Below are positions 8,835-17,400 of a stretch of DNA of 64,000 nt, one piece after another. The notes beneath the pieces were generated by a model, which saw nothing but the letters and a program-made list of their open reading frames with translations, was not told where the DNA came from and ran no database searches. The stretch lies in contig NZ_JAFMYU010000001.1 in the NCBI RefSeq assembly GCF_017353255.1, positions 124,001 to 188,000 of the forward strand, written 5' to 3'. Within the stretch, counting starts at the first letter, position 1. Every line of letters begins with the position of its first letter. The position numbers and the translations under genes were made by a program. The stretch is from Fibrella aquatilis. Lineage in GTDB: Bacteria; Bacteroidota; Bacteroidia; Cytophagales; Spirosomataceae.

Positions 8835-8948
8835 GATTTACGATGTACGAATTACGAATTACGATTTGTTGCTGACGCGCTCCTATGCTGTAGAGTAACC
8901 CCATGCGTCAGCAACAAATCGTAATTCGTAATTCGTACATCGTAAATC
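8835..8948. repeat. Intergenic palindrome, TACGAnT-word dialect, core A reverse
   Basis: Perfect 44-bp arms (8835-8878 with 8905-8948) close on a 26-nt loop. Each arm is five 7-bp words (GATTTAC, GATGTAC, GAATTAC twice, GATTTGT) plus a 9-bp base. The loop is the exact reverse complement of the loop in the element at 1364-1477. It fills most of the 278-bp gap between divergent genes at 8804-9081. In the rest of that gap I see no clear promoter box. Confidence 0.9.
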
Positions 8949-9081
8949 AACAGTATGCATGCATACTATTTATGTAAAAGTAGGAAAAAGTTGGATGCAA
9001 TGGAGACGATGGGTAGAAAACCATATTGGAATGGCTTGCGTTTACGTTTTAATACTGAATCACTAACTAACCAACTCATTC

Positions 9082-9624
9082 ATGAACCACATGAAACGTT
9101 CTGTATCATTGCTGCTCGTTGTTCTACTGGCCTTCGCGTCGGCGGCCGTAGCCCAAAATCGGAAGAGTCCGCACACCACCGTCGAAAGTCCCGACAAGAG
9201 CATTAAGGTCGTTTACGGCCAACCGTCGAAGAAAGGACGGGTCACGTTTGGCCCTGAAGGCAGCACCAGCATGGAGAAATTTGGTAAGCCCTGGCGCACC
9301 GGTGCCGACGAAGCCACCGAAGTGACGTTTAAAAACGACGTGATGTTTGGCGGCAAAATGGTGAAGGCCGGCACCTATACGCTGGTTACGTTTCCCGACC
9401 CCAAAGAGTGGGGCGTGGTGCTCAACAGCCAGCTAGGCCAGTGGGGTGCTTATGACTACGACAAGTTCAAGGAGAAAAACGTGGTAGAGGTGAAAGTGCC
9501 CGTGTCGGCCAATAAGACGCCCATTGAAACCCTGACCATTACGCCCTCAAACAAGAGCATCGCCATTGCCTGGGACAACATGACCGTGTCGGTTCCCGTT
9601 ATGGCCCACGGCGCGAGTAATTAG
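9082..9624 (+). CDS. DUF2911 secreted protein
   Basis: The 180-residue product has a signal peptide (basic start, hydrophobic core, cleavage after AAVAQ at about residue 25). A single DUF2911 domain follows. Its typical pattern is visible as VVYGQPSKKGR, the GKPWRTGADEATEVTF motif, KAGTYTLVTFPD and EWGVVLNSQLGQWGAYDY. The family is common and exported in Bacteroidota, with no established biochemical function. An in-frame ATG four codons downstream (MKRS) is an equally good start. The gene is monocistronic and ends before a GTCATT-word repeat and a hairpin terminator. Confidence 0.88.
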   Translation: MNHMKRSVSLLLVVLLAFASAAVAQNRKSPHTTVESPDKSIKVVYGQPSKKGRVTFGPEGSTSMEKFGKPWRTGADEATEVTFKNDVMFGGKMVKAGTYTLVTFPDPKEWGVVLNSQLGQWGAYDYDKFKEKNVVEVKVPVSANKTPIETLTITPSNKSIAIAWDNMTVSVPVMAHGASN

Positions 9625-9627
9625 TGA

Positions 9628-9735
9628 CATGGTGGTCATTCAGTGGTCATTATATGACAGCGAAGCGAATGACAGCCAATGACTATTGAATGACAGCGAA
9701 GTGAATGACAATTAATGACCAATGACCAAAAAACC
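9628..9735. repeat. Intergenic GGTCATT-word repeat
   Basis: Words of the type GGTCATT, AATGACC and GAATGACAGCGAAG recur in both orientations, so the region can fold on itself, although the arms are less perfect than in other elements. The dialect is shared with the element at 61693-61965. Confidence 0.7.
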
Positions 9736-9763
9736 CCGATTCTGATTCAGAATCGGGGTTTTT
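9729..9763. terminator. Bidirectional hairpin terminator
   Basis: A 16-bp stem (9729-9744 with 9748-9763) ends in A and T runs on either side. It lies between the convergent DUF2911 and fic genes and can act for both. Confidence 0.85.
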
Positions 9764-9772
9764 GCTTTTATG

Positions 9773-10861
9773 TCAATCGGCCAGAAGGTCGATCAGCCGT
9801 TGGTTGACGTAGTAGGTAGTGCGGCCAATGGGGTTGGGCGTAAGGATGCCCGCAGCGGCTAATTTTTTCAGGTATGTCGAAGCTGTTTGGCGCGTAGCCA
9901 GACCCCGACGCTGGAGCAAATCAATTTTCAAATAAGGGAGCGTAAAAAGTAGTTTGAGCAAAGCGTGGTCATAACTGCTGCCTAAGGCTTGTCGGGTTAT
10001 TGGCTCTAACTCGTCCATAAGTTGTAACATCCGGCGAATTTTACTCGTGGATAGCTGAGCGGTATCCCGGATACCATTCAACATAAAGACAATCCATTCG
10101 GTCCAGTTTTGCCCTTCAGTTACCTGCCGCAACAGCCGGTAATAATCGCTTTTATATACGTTGATATACCGGCTCAGATAAAGAACGGGTTGGGGTAACA
10201 GATTTTGCTGAACTAGATATAATACGTTCAAAATTCGTCCGGTGCGGCCATTACCGTCCATAAATGGGTGAATGGCTTCAAATTGATGATGGATCAGTGC
10301 CATCTTGATGAGCGGGTCTGTTCCATCAGGTTGATCTTCATTGATAAACCGCTCCAGGGCAGCCAATTTCTGCCGTAGTACGTCTTCACAACAGGGAGGG
10401 GTATATACAACGCTATTGCTGCTTGCATTACGCAAGGCTGTTCCAGGTGTATTGCGTACACCGGCACCGTTTTGCTTAAGTGTTTGGACAATGTCTACAA
10501 AAAGATTGGTTACCAGCAGGTTATGTTGTTTCTGCATCTTATGTAGGCCCACATAAAGCGCTTCCCGGTAGTTCAATACTTCTTTGGCCATTGCTGAGGT
10601 AGCTGCATCATCGGCAATGGCACGGTATAATTCGTCTTGTGTCGTTACGATGTTTTCAATAGCCGAACTGTCTTTGCTTTCCTGTACAACCAGCGTGTTG
10701 AGCAATATGGCCGGGTCTGGTAACGAGGCACATAAGCCATTTAGCTCGCCTAAATAGCGTGATGCTTCTGCTAAAGCTCGAAGAATAACGGGATCATCAA
10801 GGTCCGTGGCGGGTGGTAGGTCTGGCAGGTCATTATAAGGTAGCAGCGGATCGTAGGCCAT
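9773..10861 (-). CDS. Fic family protein adenylyltransferase (class II, self-inhibited)
   Basis: Fic proteins transfer AMP from ATP to hydroxyl side chains of target proteins. The 362-residue product has the full active-site motif HPFMDGNGRTGR (about residues 197-208) with the catalytic His. An inhibitory-helix motif SSAIEN lies upstream at about 64-69, matching [S/T]xxxE[G/N], so this is class II with intramolecular inhibition. The C-terminal 80 residues look like a winged helix (LLQRRGLATRQTASTYLKKLAAAG). That suggests DNA binding and autoregulation. A perfect 27-bp palindrome overlaps its probable promoter. The target protein is unknown, and no antitoxin-like partner is adjacent. Confidence 0.92.
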   Translation of the reverse strand: MAYDPLLPYNDLPDLPPATDLDDPVILRALAEASRYLGELNGLCASLPDPAILLNTLVVQESKDSSAIENIVTTQDELYRAIADDAATSAMAKEVLNYREALYVGLHKMQKQHNLLVTNLFVDIVQTLKQNGAGVRNTPGTALRNASSNSVVYTPPCCEDVLRQKLAALERFINEDQPDGTDPLIKMALIHHQFEAIHPFMDGNGRTGRILNVLYLVQQNLLPQPVLYLSRYINVYKSDYYRLLRQVTEGQNWTEWIVFMLNGIRDTAQLSTSKIRRMLQLMDELEPITRQALGSSYDHALLKLLFTLPYLKIDLLQRRGLATRQTASTYLKKLAAAGILTPNPIGRTTYYVNQRLIDLLAD

Positions 10862-10883
10862 GAGTCATGTTAGGTTTCAGGTG

Positions 10884-10891
10884 CAAATCTA
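10884..10891 (-). promoter_or_regulatory. -7 promoter box of fic
   Basis: On the minus strand the sequence is TAGATTTG, an exact TAnnTTTG match, 22 bases upstream of the fic ATG at 10861. It overlaps the end of the palindrome at 10889-10945. Confidence 0.55.
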
Positions 10892-10945
10892 ACATAATGG
10901 GCTGTTGATGTTAAGCACCTTAACATCAACAGCCCATTATGTTAG
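10889..10945. promoter_or_regulatory. 27-bp perfect palindrome overlapping the fic promoter
   Basis: Arms 10889-10915 and 10919-10945 are perfectly complementary and close on a 3-nt loop. Additional half-words (ATGTTAG, CTAACAT) flank both sides. Because it overlaps the -7 box of fic it could be an operator for the Fic winged helix. It also lies directly after the upstream glycosyltransferase gene, so a terminator role is possible. Confidence 0.55.
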
Positions 10946-10978
10946 AAAAACGACCTCTTTCTAACATCAACCCTCACA

Positions 10979-11914
10979 TCACTTCACCAGCTTATAATTC
11001 TTCCACTCGCCGAAGCGGTGCTTGAGGCGGTCTTCGATGGCGTAGATGATTTTGTCTTTCAGGCTCTGCACGTGGTGAATCTTGGTGGGGTCGAAATCAT
11101 TCGGGGCGGCGGCAATGTAGGGTTGCATCACGGCGGGGTGAGTACCCTCGAAGCGTTTGATGCGGAAGATGTCGTAATAGTCGTACACCTTCGACGGTGC
11201 CGCGGGGGCGGGTTTGGTTTCGGTCTGAGCCAGCGTATGCAGGGCGGGTTCATCCATATCGCGACCATAGAACGTACGGAAATAAGCCCATTTCTGAAAC
11301 ATCTGCTCGGCGGGGCGCACGAAGCTGTAATGATGCACCGGCACGGGCACGTACGTCACGCGGAGCTTGGTGCCTTTTTCACCCGCTTCATACGCCGCAA
11401 ACGAGCTGTATTTCCGAAACCCCTGCGAGTCGCGGTAGGCGTAGGCGTTGATGCCGTTGCGGAACACGCGAATCTCTTTTTTGTGCTGCTTGCGGGTGTT
11501 GTTGAGGTAGTCGTAGCTGCCGTGGAAGTTCAGGAAGTCGAACAGCAGCCCGTCGATGTCGGGGCGGTCATTAACGGACTCGATGGCGGCGCGGATGGTA
11601 GGCAGGTCCTGCTCGTGCATCACCTCGTCGGCCTGAATATGGAATAGCCAGTCGCCGGTGCAGGCGTTGAGGGCAATGTTGGCCTGCTGGGCGAAGATCT
11701 TGCCGTTTCCGCGCATGGTCTCATCCCAAACGGTGTCGATAATCCTGATTTTGGGGTCGTTGAGAGCCACCAGCGCGCCGCGGGTTTCGTCGCTGGAATT
11801 ACCTACGGCAATGCAAAATTCATCGCAGAGAGGCAAAATCGACTGGATAGCGGCCAGGTATGGATACTGGTAGGTAAAGCCGTTGCGGATATACGAAAAG
11901 CCGCTGATTTTCAT
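10979..11914 (-). CDS. Glycosyltransferase family 2-like protein
   Basis: The 311-residue cytoplasmic enzyme probably transfers a sugar from a nucleotide sugar to a surface glycan. The GT-A pattern begins with MKISGFSYIRNG, continues with a nucleotide-binding region (CDEFCIAVGNSSDETR), and has a degenerate DxD-type metal site near WLFHIQADEVMHEQD. I start it at ATG 11914. The longer frame starts with a TTG that lies inside a TAnnTTTG promoter box (minus strand, 11943-11936). The gene follows tamB-tamL on the same strand but has its own promoter. The acceptor is unknown. Confidence 0.78.
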   Translation of the reverse strand: MKISGFSYIRNGFTYQYPYLAAIQSILPLCDEFCIAVGNSSDETRGALVALNDPKIRIIDTVWDETMRGNGKIFAQQANIALNACTGDWLFHIQADEVMHEQDLPTIRAAIESVNDRPDIDGLLFDFLNFHGSYDYLNNTRKQHKKEIRVFRNGINAYAYRDSQGFRKYSSFAAYEAGEKGTKLRVTYVPVPVHHYSFVRPAEQMFQKWAYFRTFYGRDMDEPALHTLAQTETKPAPAAPSKVYDYYDIFRIKRFEGTHPAVMQPYIAAAPNDFDPTKIHHVQSLKDKIIYAIEDRLKHRFGEWKNYKLVK

Positions 11915-11935
11915 GTTGCTGTAATTAAGAGGCAG

Positions 11936-11943
11936 CAAAAGTA
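11936..11943 (-). promoter_or_regulatory. -7 promoter box of the glycosyltransferase gene
   Basis: On the minus strand the sequence is TACTTTTG, a perfect TAnnTTTG box 21 bases upstream of the ATG at 11914. It decides the start of the gene. Confidence 0.6.
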
Positions 11944-11955
11944 AGCAGGTTTTTC

Positions 11956-14328
11956 TCAGAAGGGGTACCCCACCGCAATGTTAAGCACCAGGTTGTCGCG
12001 CCGCCAGTCGCGGTCGCGGAAGTTGATTTTGTTCAGCACCCAGCGTTGCCCTTCGGGCAGGTAGGGAATGCTGAACGGCGTGGCCAGGTCGGCGCGGACC
12101 AGGAAATAGGAGAGGTCGATGCGCAGCCCAATGCCGCCCCCAATAGCCAGTTGTTTGGCAAAATCTTTCGTAAACTCCGCTCCCGGACCGTACGTGCTTA
12201 CCCGTGCGTAACTCCAGACGTTACCCGCATCGACAAAAGCGGCGAGTTGAAGTAACGACGTCAGTTTAGCCCGAAGTTCGGTGTTCACTTCCAGCTTAAT
12301 ATCGCCACCTCCATCCTGGAATAGTGTGCCTTTTGCAGGGGTGTATGTACCCGGCCCAGCCGCTCGAGGACGGAAAGCGCGAACACTGTTGGCTCCGCCT
12401 ATAAAATATTGACGAATAAAGGGCATCTCGTTACTGTTGCCATATGGAATGCCGACACCTCCGAAAAAGCGATTCGCCCAAGTCAGTTTTGGACTAAGCT
12501 GGAAGTAGTGCCGCGTGTCGAGGTCGAACCGGAAGAACTGCGCAAAAGGCAAGCCAGCAATGTTTTTGTATCCCGTATCGTCTGGCTTGATCAGCAAACC
12601 TGCCAAATTCCCGGCTGGCTCCATGTTGATAGTGAGGCGGTTCGTGTATCGACGGCGCGTTTGTGGGTCCGAATTGTAATTAAAAGTGTATAGCGCACTC
12701 AAAATAAACTGGGCCTTCAGCAAACGGGCATACGTCGGACCGGTCAAGGTGTCAAGCAGTCCAGCAATGAACTTCGGCTGTTCAAAATTGTAGATGTTGA
12801 CGTAATTGACATAGAAAGGCGAAAACGAATGCTCGACCCTATTGCTTGTACGGAATGCATAGCCAAACGAGGCCCTTGCCGAGCTAAGATTATAGAGCGA
12901 GTCGCGCTGAAGAATTTCGTACCCAACCGTCAGGTTTGTTTTGGGCAGAATGGATCGCCGGTCGTAACGGATCTTGAAAGGCGACACCAGCCGGGGGAAA
13001 CTTAGCGTGGCATCGATACCGTAGCGGTAGTTGGTCACCCCCCGCCCCGCCGCGCCTATTTGCAGGTCTATACCAGCTGTAGCGTTAACCTGCAATTGTT
13101 CAGCCCGGCGTAGAAAATTGCGATCTATGTAGCTGGCTGTCAACAGTGTGCCCGCCAGATTGTTCGACCGCGAGTTGCCCGATACCTCCAGTCGGACCGA
13201 CCGTTTGGGTAGGGGTGTGAGGTAGTAGTTGGCATCCATCAGGGCCGAGTCGCGGCCGTAGCGGCCCACCGGCTCGAACCGGTTGCGGATGTATTTGAAG
13301 GTGCCCAGGTTCACCAGCCGCGACAGCGAGAGGTCCTGCGCCCGGCTGTTATAACGCCGCCCCGGCCGGATACTGATCACGTCTTCAAACAACACCGGAT
13401 TGTACACCCGCGACGAATCGACGATGTAGAATTTGCCGGGCGGGGCCGTCTTGCCCGAATCGGCCGCCGTGGGAATAGGGGCCTGATAGGCCAGCGTGCG
13501 GTTGGTGTCGGTGCGGGCCGTGGCCAGAGTGTAATTGGGGAAAATATAGATGTTGCGCAGGAAATAAGGCACTTTGGCCGCCGCCGGAATGTCGGGTTTG
13601 ATGGCCAGGTAGAACCGCACCCTGTGGTTGCCCACGGCGGTGTCGGTCAGCACGGTCACGTAATCGGGTAGGAAGTAGAAAAATCCCCGCTGCTTAATGG
13701 CCGACCCGATCCGCTCTTTTTCGGCCTTGACTACGTCAAGCACAAAGGGGTTGCCTGCTTTCAGAAACGACTGGGGCGAGGCGTTGAACATGGCCCGCGC
13801 CACTAGCGTAGAGTCGCCGATAAACGAGACCGAGTCGATTAGGTAGCGCTGTGGCACCTGAATGGTGTAGCGGGCTTTGGTCTGGTAGCCGTTCACGTCG
13901 ACAAAGTCGCCCTGGAGGCTAGTGCCAAAATAGCCTTCGTTCTCCAGCGTGTTGCCCATGAGCTGCCCGTTGGCGGCCAGTCCCCGCGCCGAGGCCAGTA
14001 CGGGTGCTTCGCCAAACTTCCGCCGCAGCCCCGCCCGGAAGCCTTTTTCTTTTTTCGGCTCGCCCACGAAATAGTAGAAGGCCACCTTGTACGGAAACCC
14101 AAATATGCGCGAGTTGGGCCGTGGCCGCGCCAGCGCCTGCAACTCGGTCACAAGCCGTTCCTTCTCTTTCTTAGCAATGGTCGAATCGGTCTTCAGCACG
14201 AAATCGGCTCCGACATATAGTTTCTCTCCTGTCGGCAAATGCTTGGCCACGTTACAGGATTGGAGTATTGTAATGTATAATGTACAATGAATAATCGGTC
14301 CGCCGATGCAGTACAATGACCTTCGCAT
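11956..14328 (-). CDS. tamL: TamL: lipoprotein-type BamA/TamA family outer-membrane protein
   Basis: This is an Omp85-superfamily outer-membrane insertase that partners with TamB. From ATG 14328 the product is 790 residues. A lipoprotein signal peptide ends in the lipobox LQSC (Cys at about residue 25), then NVAKHLPTGEKLYVG, the usual opening of the Bacteroidota lipidated TamA variant. POTRA-type segments follow to about residue 390. The C-terminal barrel ends in aromatic Phe (VGYPF) and contains the GGANSVRAFRPR motif. The signal-peptide hydrophobic core is encoded by an arm of a TGTACAA-word repeat, which is unusual. An ATG further upstream is possible, but that part only translates repeat DNA. 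It lies 156 bp downstream of tamB on the same strand. Confidence 0.88.
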   Translation of the reverse strand: MRRSLYCIGGPIIHCTLYITILQSCNVAKHLPTGEKLYVGADFVLKTDSTIAKKEKERLVTELQALARPRPNSRIFGFPYKVAFYYFVGEPKKEKGFRAGLRRKFGEAPVLASARGLAANGQLMGNTLENEGYFGTSLQGDFVDVNGYQTKARYTIQVPQRYLIDSVSFIGDSTLVARAMFNASPQSFLKAGNPFVLDVVKAEKERIGSAIKQRGFFYFLPDYVTVLTDTAVGNHRVRFYLAIKPDIPAAAKVPYFLRNIYIFPNYTLATARTDTNRTLAYQAPIPTAADSGKTAPPGKFYIVDSSRVYNPVLFEDVISIRPGRRYNSRAQDLSLSRLVNLGTFKYIRNRFEPVGRYGRDSALMDANYYLTPLPKRSVRLEVSGNSRSNNLAGTLLTASYIDRNFLRRAEQLQVNATAGIDLQIGAAGRGVTNYRYGIDATLSFPRLVSPFKIRYDRRSILPKTNLTVGYEILQRDSLYNLSSARASFGYAFRTSNRVEHSFSPFYVNYVNIYNFEQPKFIAGLLDTLTGPTYARLLKAQFILSALYTFNYNSDPQTRRRYTNRLTINMEPAGNLAGLLIKPDDTGYKNIAGLPFAQFFRFDLDTRHYFQLSPKLTWANRFFGGVGIPYGNSNEMPFIRQYFIGGANSVRAFRPRAAGPGTYTPAKGTLFQDGGGDIKLEVNTELRAKLTSLLQLAAFVDAGNVWSYARVSTYGPGAEFTKDFAKQLAIGGGIGLRIDLSYFLVRADLATPFSIPYLPEGQRWVLNKINFRDRDWRRDNLVLNIAVGYPF

Positions 14329-14496
14329 CAACCTACGGATGTGAACTGCCTGACTGGGTGAATGGTATGGTGTACTCGTTGATTTCATTTCGTTGTGTTC
14401 ACTCGTGTACAATGGTGGTCCCGCGTCTGGGGATACGCGAGCGTCAGCCCAGACGCGGGACCGCCATTGTACATTGTACATTATTCATTGTACATT
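14262..14496. repeat. Palindromic element, TGTACAA-word dialect, between tamB and tamL
   Basis: The inner inverted repeat has 25-bp arms with one mismatch (14407-14431 with 14448-14472). Outside it are heptamer words: TGTATAA, TGTACAA and TGAATAA on the left (from about 14270), and their complements on the right (to about 14495). The right end supplies the last codons and stop of tamB. The left end lies inside the tamL signal-peptide codons. The same dialect appears at 35293-35397. Confidence 0.85.
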
Positions 14497-17400
14497 TTCT
14501 TTCTCCTCCTTCCTCCGCCGCACCAGGTCGGCCAGGGTGTTGAAATCGACGGTGATGACGAAGCCCACGCCGGTTTCGATCACGAAGCCCTCCAGGATGG
14601 TGCGGTCACTGTTGGACCGGCGGTAGGCCCGGAGTGCATAGCGACCGTCGCGGGTGATATTGTAGTTGAGCGACAGGTTGTCGAACACGGCGCTGTTGTT
14701 CTGAGCCTGCTTGATGTCTTCAGAGCCTTGCACCAGAAAATTCTTGCCTACGGCCACCGTGAGTCGTCCCTGCAAAAAGCTGCGCGAGAGGCCAATGTTC
14801 AGGTCGGTGCGGCTACCGGTGGCGCTACCCGTCTGGGCCTCGCCCGCCTGCGAATTGAGGTTTACGTCCAGATCGACTCCCTTAATCAGGCCCGACGCGA
14901 ACTGCTGCAACTGCTGCGAAATGATCTTGCTCACGCTACTTCGGGCCAGGTCGGTAGCCGTGGCCCCCACGTTGAAGCCAGAGCCGGAATTAGTCGACGA
15001 TTCGGCAATGAAGTTGCCCAGGATGAGCAAACCAAACACCTGCTTGTTCATATCGTTGGGGTTGGCGCGGAGGGCATCGAGCTTGCGGCTCACGTCGTCG
15101 CCTACCTGACCGAGGCGGCTGATGGTTTCTGAGGGGGCAATAATGTCGAAGCCAATGGTGGGTGCCGCCAGGTTACCGCTCAGCGTCAGGGCCACGTTGT
15201 AGGGCACCTGAATCTTAGCCAGCGGCTGGGTACTGCCCGACGTTTCGCTCGAAATCAGGGCATCGGATGTGGTGCGGGTCTGGTAGATGGCCGTCAGGTT
15301 CAGGTCGGCCTTGAGGGGGTCGCCGGTGAAGTTGATGTAGCCGCCTTTTTGCAGGGTAAATTCCCGTTGCAACACCTGGTAGGTGAGCGAATAACGGCCC
15401 TCCGTGACCTCGTAGCGCCCCAGAACGGACAACTCGCCGCTGGGCGACACGTTTACGGCCAGCCGCGCATTGCCCCGCGCCCGCAGGTTGTCGCCGTTCA
15501 GCTCGTCCACAATAATGGTGATCTCCGACTTCTCGTCGGCCTCCAGCGTCAAGTTAATGTTGGAGTTATTAAGCTGGTCGAACTGGAGGGGCGCAGCCAC
15601 GGTGTCTTTGCGGGGGCGCAGGTATTTGGCCAGGGCCAGGGTGTCTTTGTGGTTAATAAACGTCACCGTCTGGCGGGCATCGTTCAGGCTGGCCTCGTCG
15701 CTGGGGAGCACCGTGGTCACTTTGGAGCCATCTTCCAGCCGCACGTTGCCATCTACCGACGGTGAGCCGCCTTTGCCCACAATGTGCAGGTTGGCCGACA
15801 CCGACGCCTGCCCGTACAAAAAACCGTTGTCTTTGCGGGCGGCGTTCAGGGCCAGAAAATTCTGCGCCCGCATCCGCATATCGTACGACACGTCGGGGAT
15901 GTTGCTTAGCACCACGCGTCCGTCGATGTTCAGGGCACGGCCCAGGGTGTCGCGCAGGTTGAAATCGGTAAACGTGATGGTCTGCCCCGACAACCGGATG
16001 CGCTCCTGGTCAATACGGTAGGTGGCGTTTAGCTGCTTCACGTTGAAGGCCACGGAGTCAAGCGAGATGCCGCCGTTGAGTTGGGGTGAGGTAGTACTGC
16101 CCAGAATATCGGCTTCACCGTGCAGCGTTCCCTTTGCCCGGCGCAGTTCGCCAAAGCTGAATGCCTCGATGGTGCGGGCATCGAGCCGGTTTAGCTTCAG
16201 CAAAAAATCGAGGGCGTCTTTGGGGTTGTTGGGGTTATAATAGCCCGATAGCCGGGCGTCATTGTCGCGACTTAACAGGCTGACATCCACCGAAATACGT
16301 CCATTAGATGCGTTGGCGAATTTGCCGTTTATGTTACCAATGGGTTTGTCCATTACCCGCAGGCTGTCTACGGTCAGATCGCCGGTGAAACTAAGGGGTT
16401 CGCCGCCCGGCTTCGAGAGGTAGTTGCTCACGACCACATTGCTGTTGAGCGTACCCGCCGCCAGGGCTGTATCCTGGTTGGCCACCGCCGCCAGGTCGCG
16501 TAGGTTCAGGTTGCGGGCTTCCACGCGCAGGGGCGCATTGGGAGTTGGGGTAGTGCTGTTGAGGCTAAGCGTCTGTTTACCCTGACTCAGCAGAAAGCCC
16601 TTGGCAATCACCCCGGCATCGCCATATTGCAGGTAGCCCGTGCTGTCGGAGGTCCAGGTGCGGTAGTTGGTCAGCAGGCCGCGCTGACCTATTTGCAAGC
16701 GGTAATCGTTGCCCGCCAAAGACACCAGCCCAGCCAGCCCATGCCGGTCTTTATTGAGCGAATCTTTGCTGATTAGCCCAAATGAAAACCGGTTGTTGGC
16801 GGCACTACCGGTAAGCTGAGTCGTATAGAATTTAAGGGAGTTGGTCTGCAACGAATTGAGCTGCCCCGCCACTGCCAGCTGATTATTGTAGGCAAGCAAC
16901 CCCAATGACGACCCCTTTACCACGATAGTGTCGTAGTCGATAAGGCCCGTTTTCACGGTCATGGCCAAAGTAGTGTCGCGGGTATTGTCGATGTAAGCAT
17001 TGAGCGACACGGGGTCTAGTTTGCGCAGGGCGGGCACAAACGCCTGCAACAGCGGGTGCTGCCGCACGTTGCCCGTGATGTAGAAGCTGTAGGGTGGCTG
17101 AATGGGTTTGTAGACCAAGCCCGGAATCTTGAAATACCGCCCAAACTCTGAGGCGATGATGTCGTAGAGGCGGGTGTATTCAAACTGTCCGCTCAACCCT
17201 AACTGCCCGAAGGGTAGACCCACCAACAGCGTTTTCCGGTCGGGATTCACCGTCCCGGCTTTCAGGTACAGCGTGTCGATGGGGTAGGTTTTGCCCTTCA
17301 GCGACACCACGGCGTTTTGCGCGTTCACGGTGCCTTCAGGCCGTCTGGGGTCCGTCGAGGTCATGTTTAGCTGAATAGCTCCTTTAATAGACAGTGGATC

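Noticed and set aside
10889-10945. The fic palindrome as a member of the 7-bp word family
   Set aside because: It has a 3-nt loop, no GC-rich core and no regular 7-bp period, so I treat it as a separate operator or terminator candidate.
14328-14481. Longer tamL start inside the repeat region
   Set aside because: The extra 51 residues are just translated palindrome and carry no signal or similarity; ATG 14328 gives a usable lipoprotein signal peptide.
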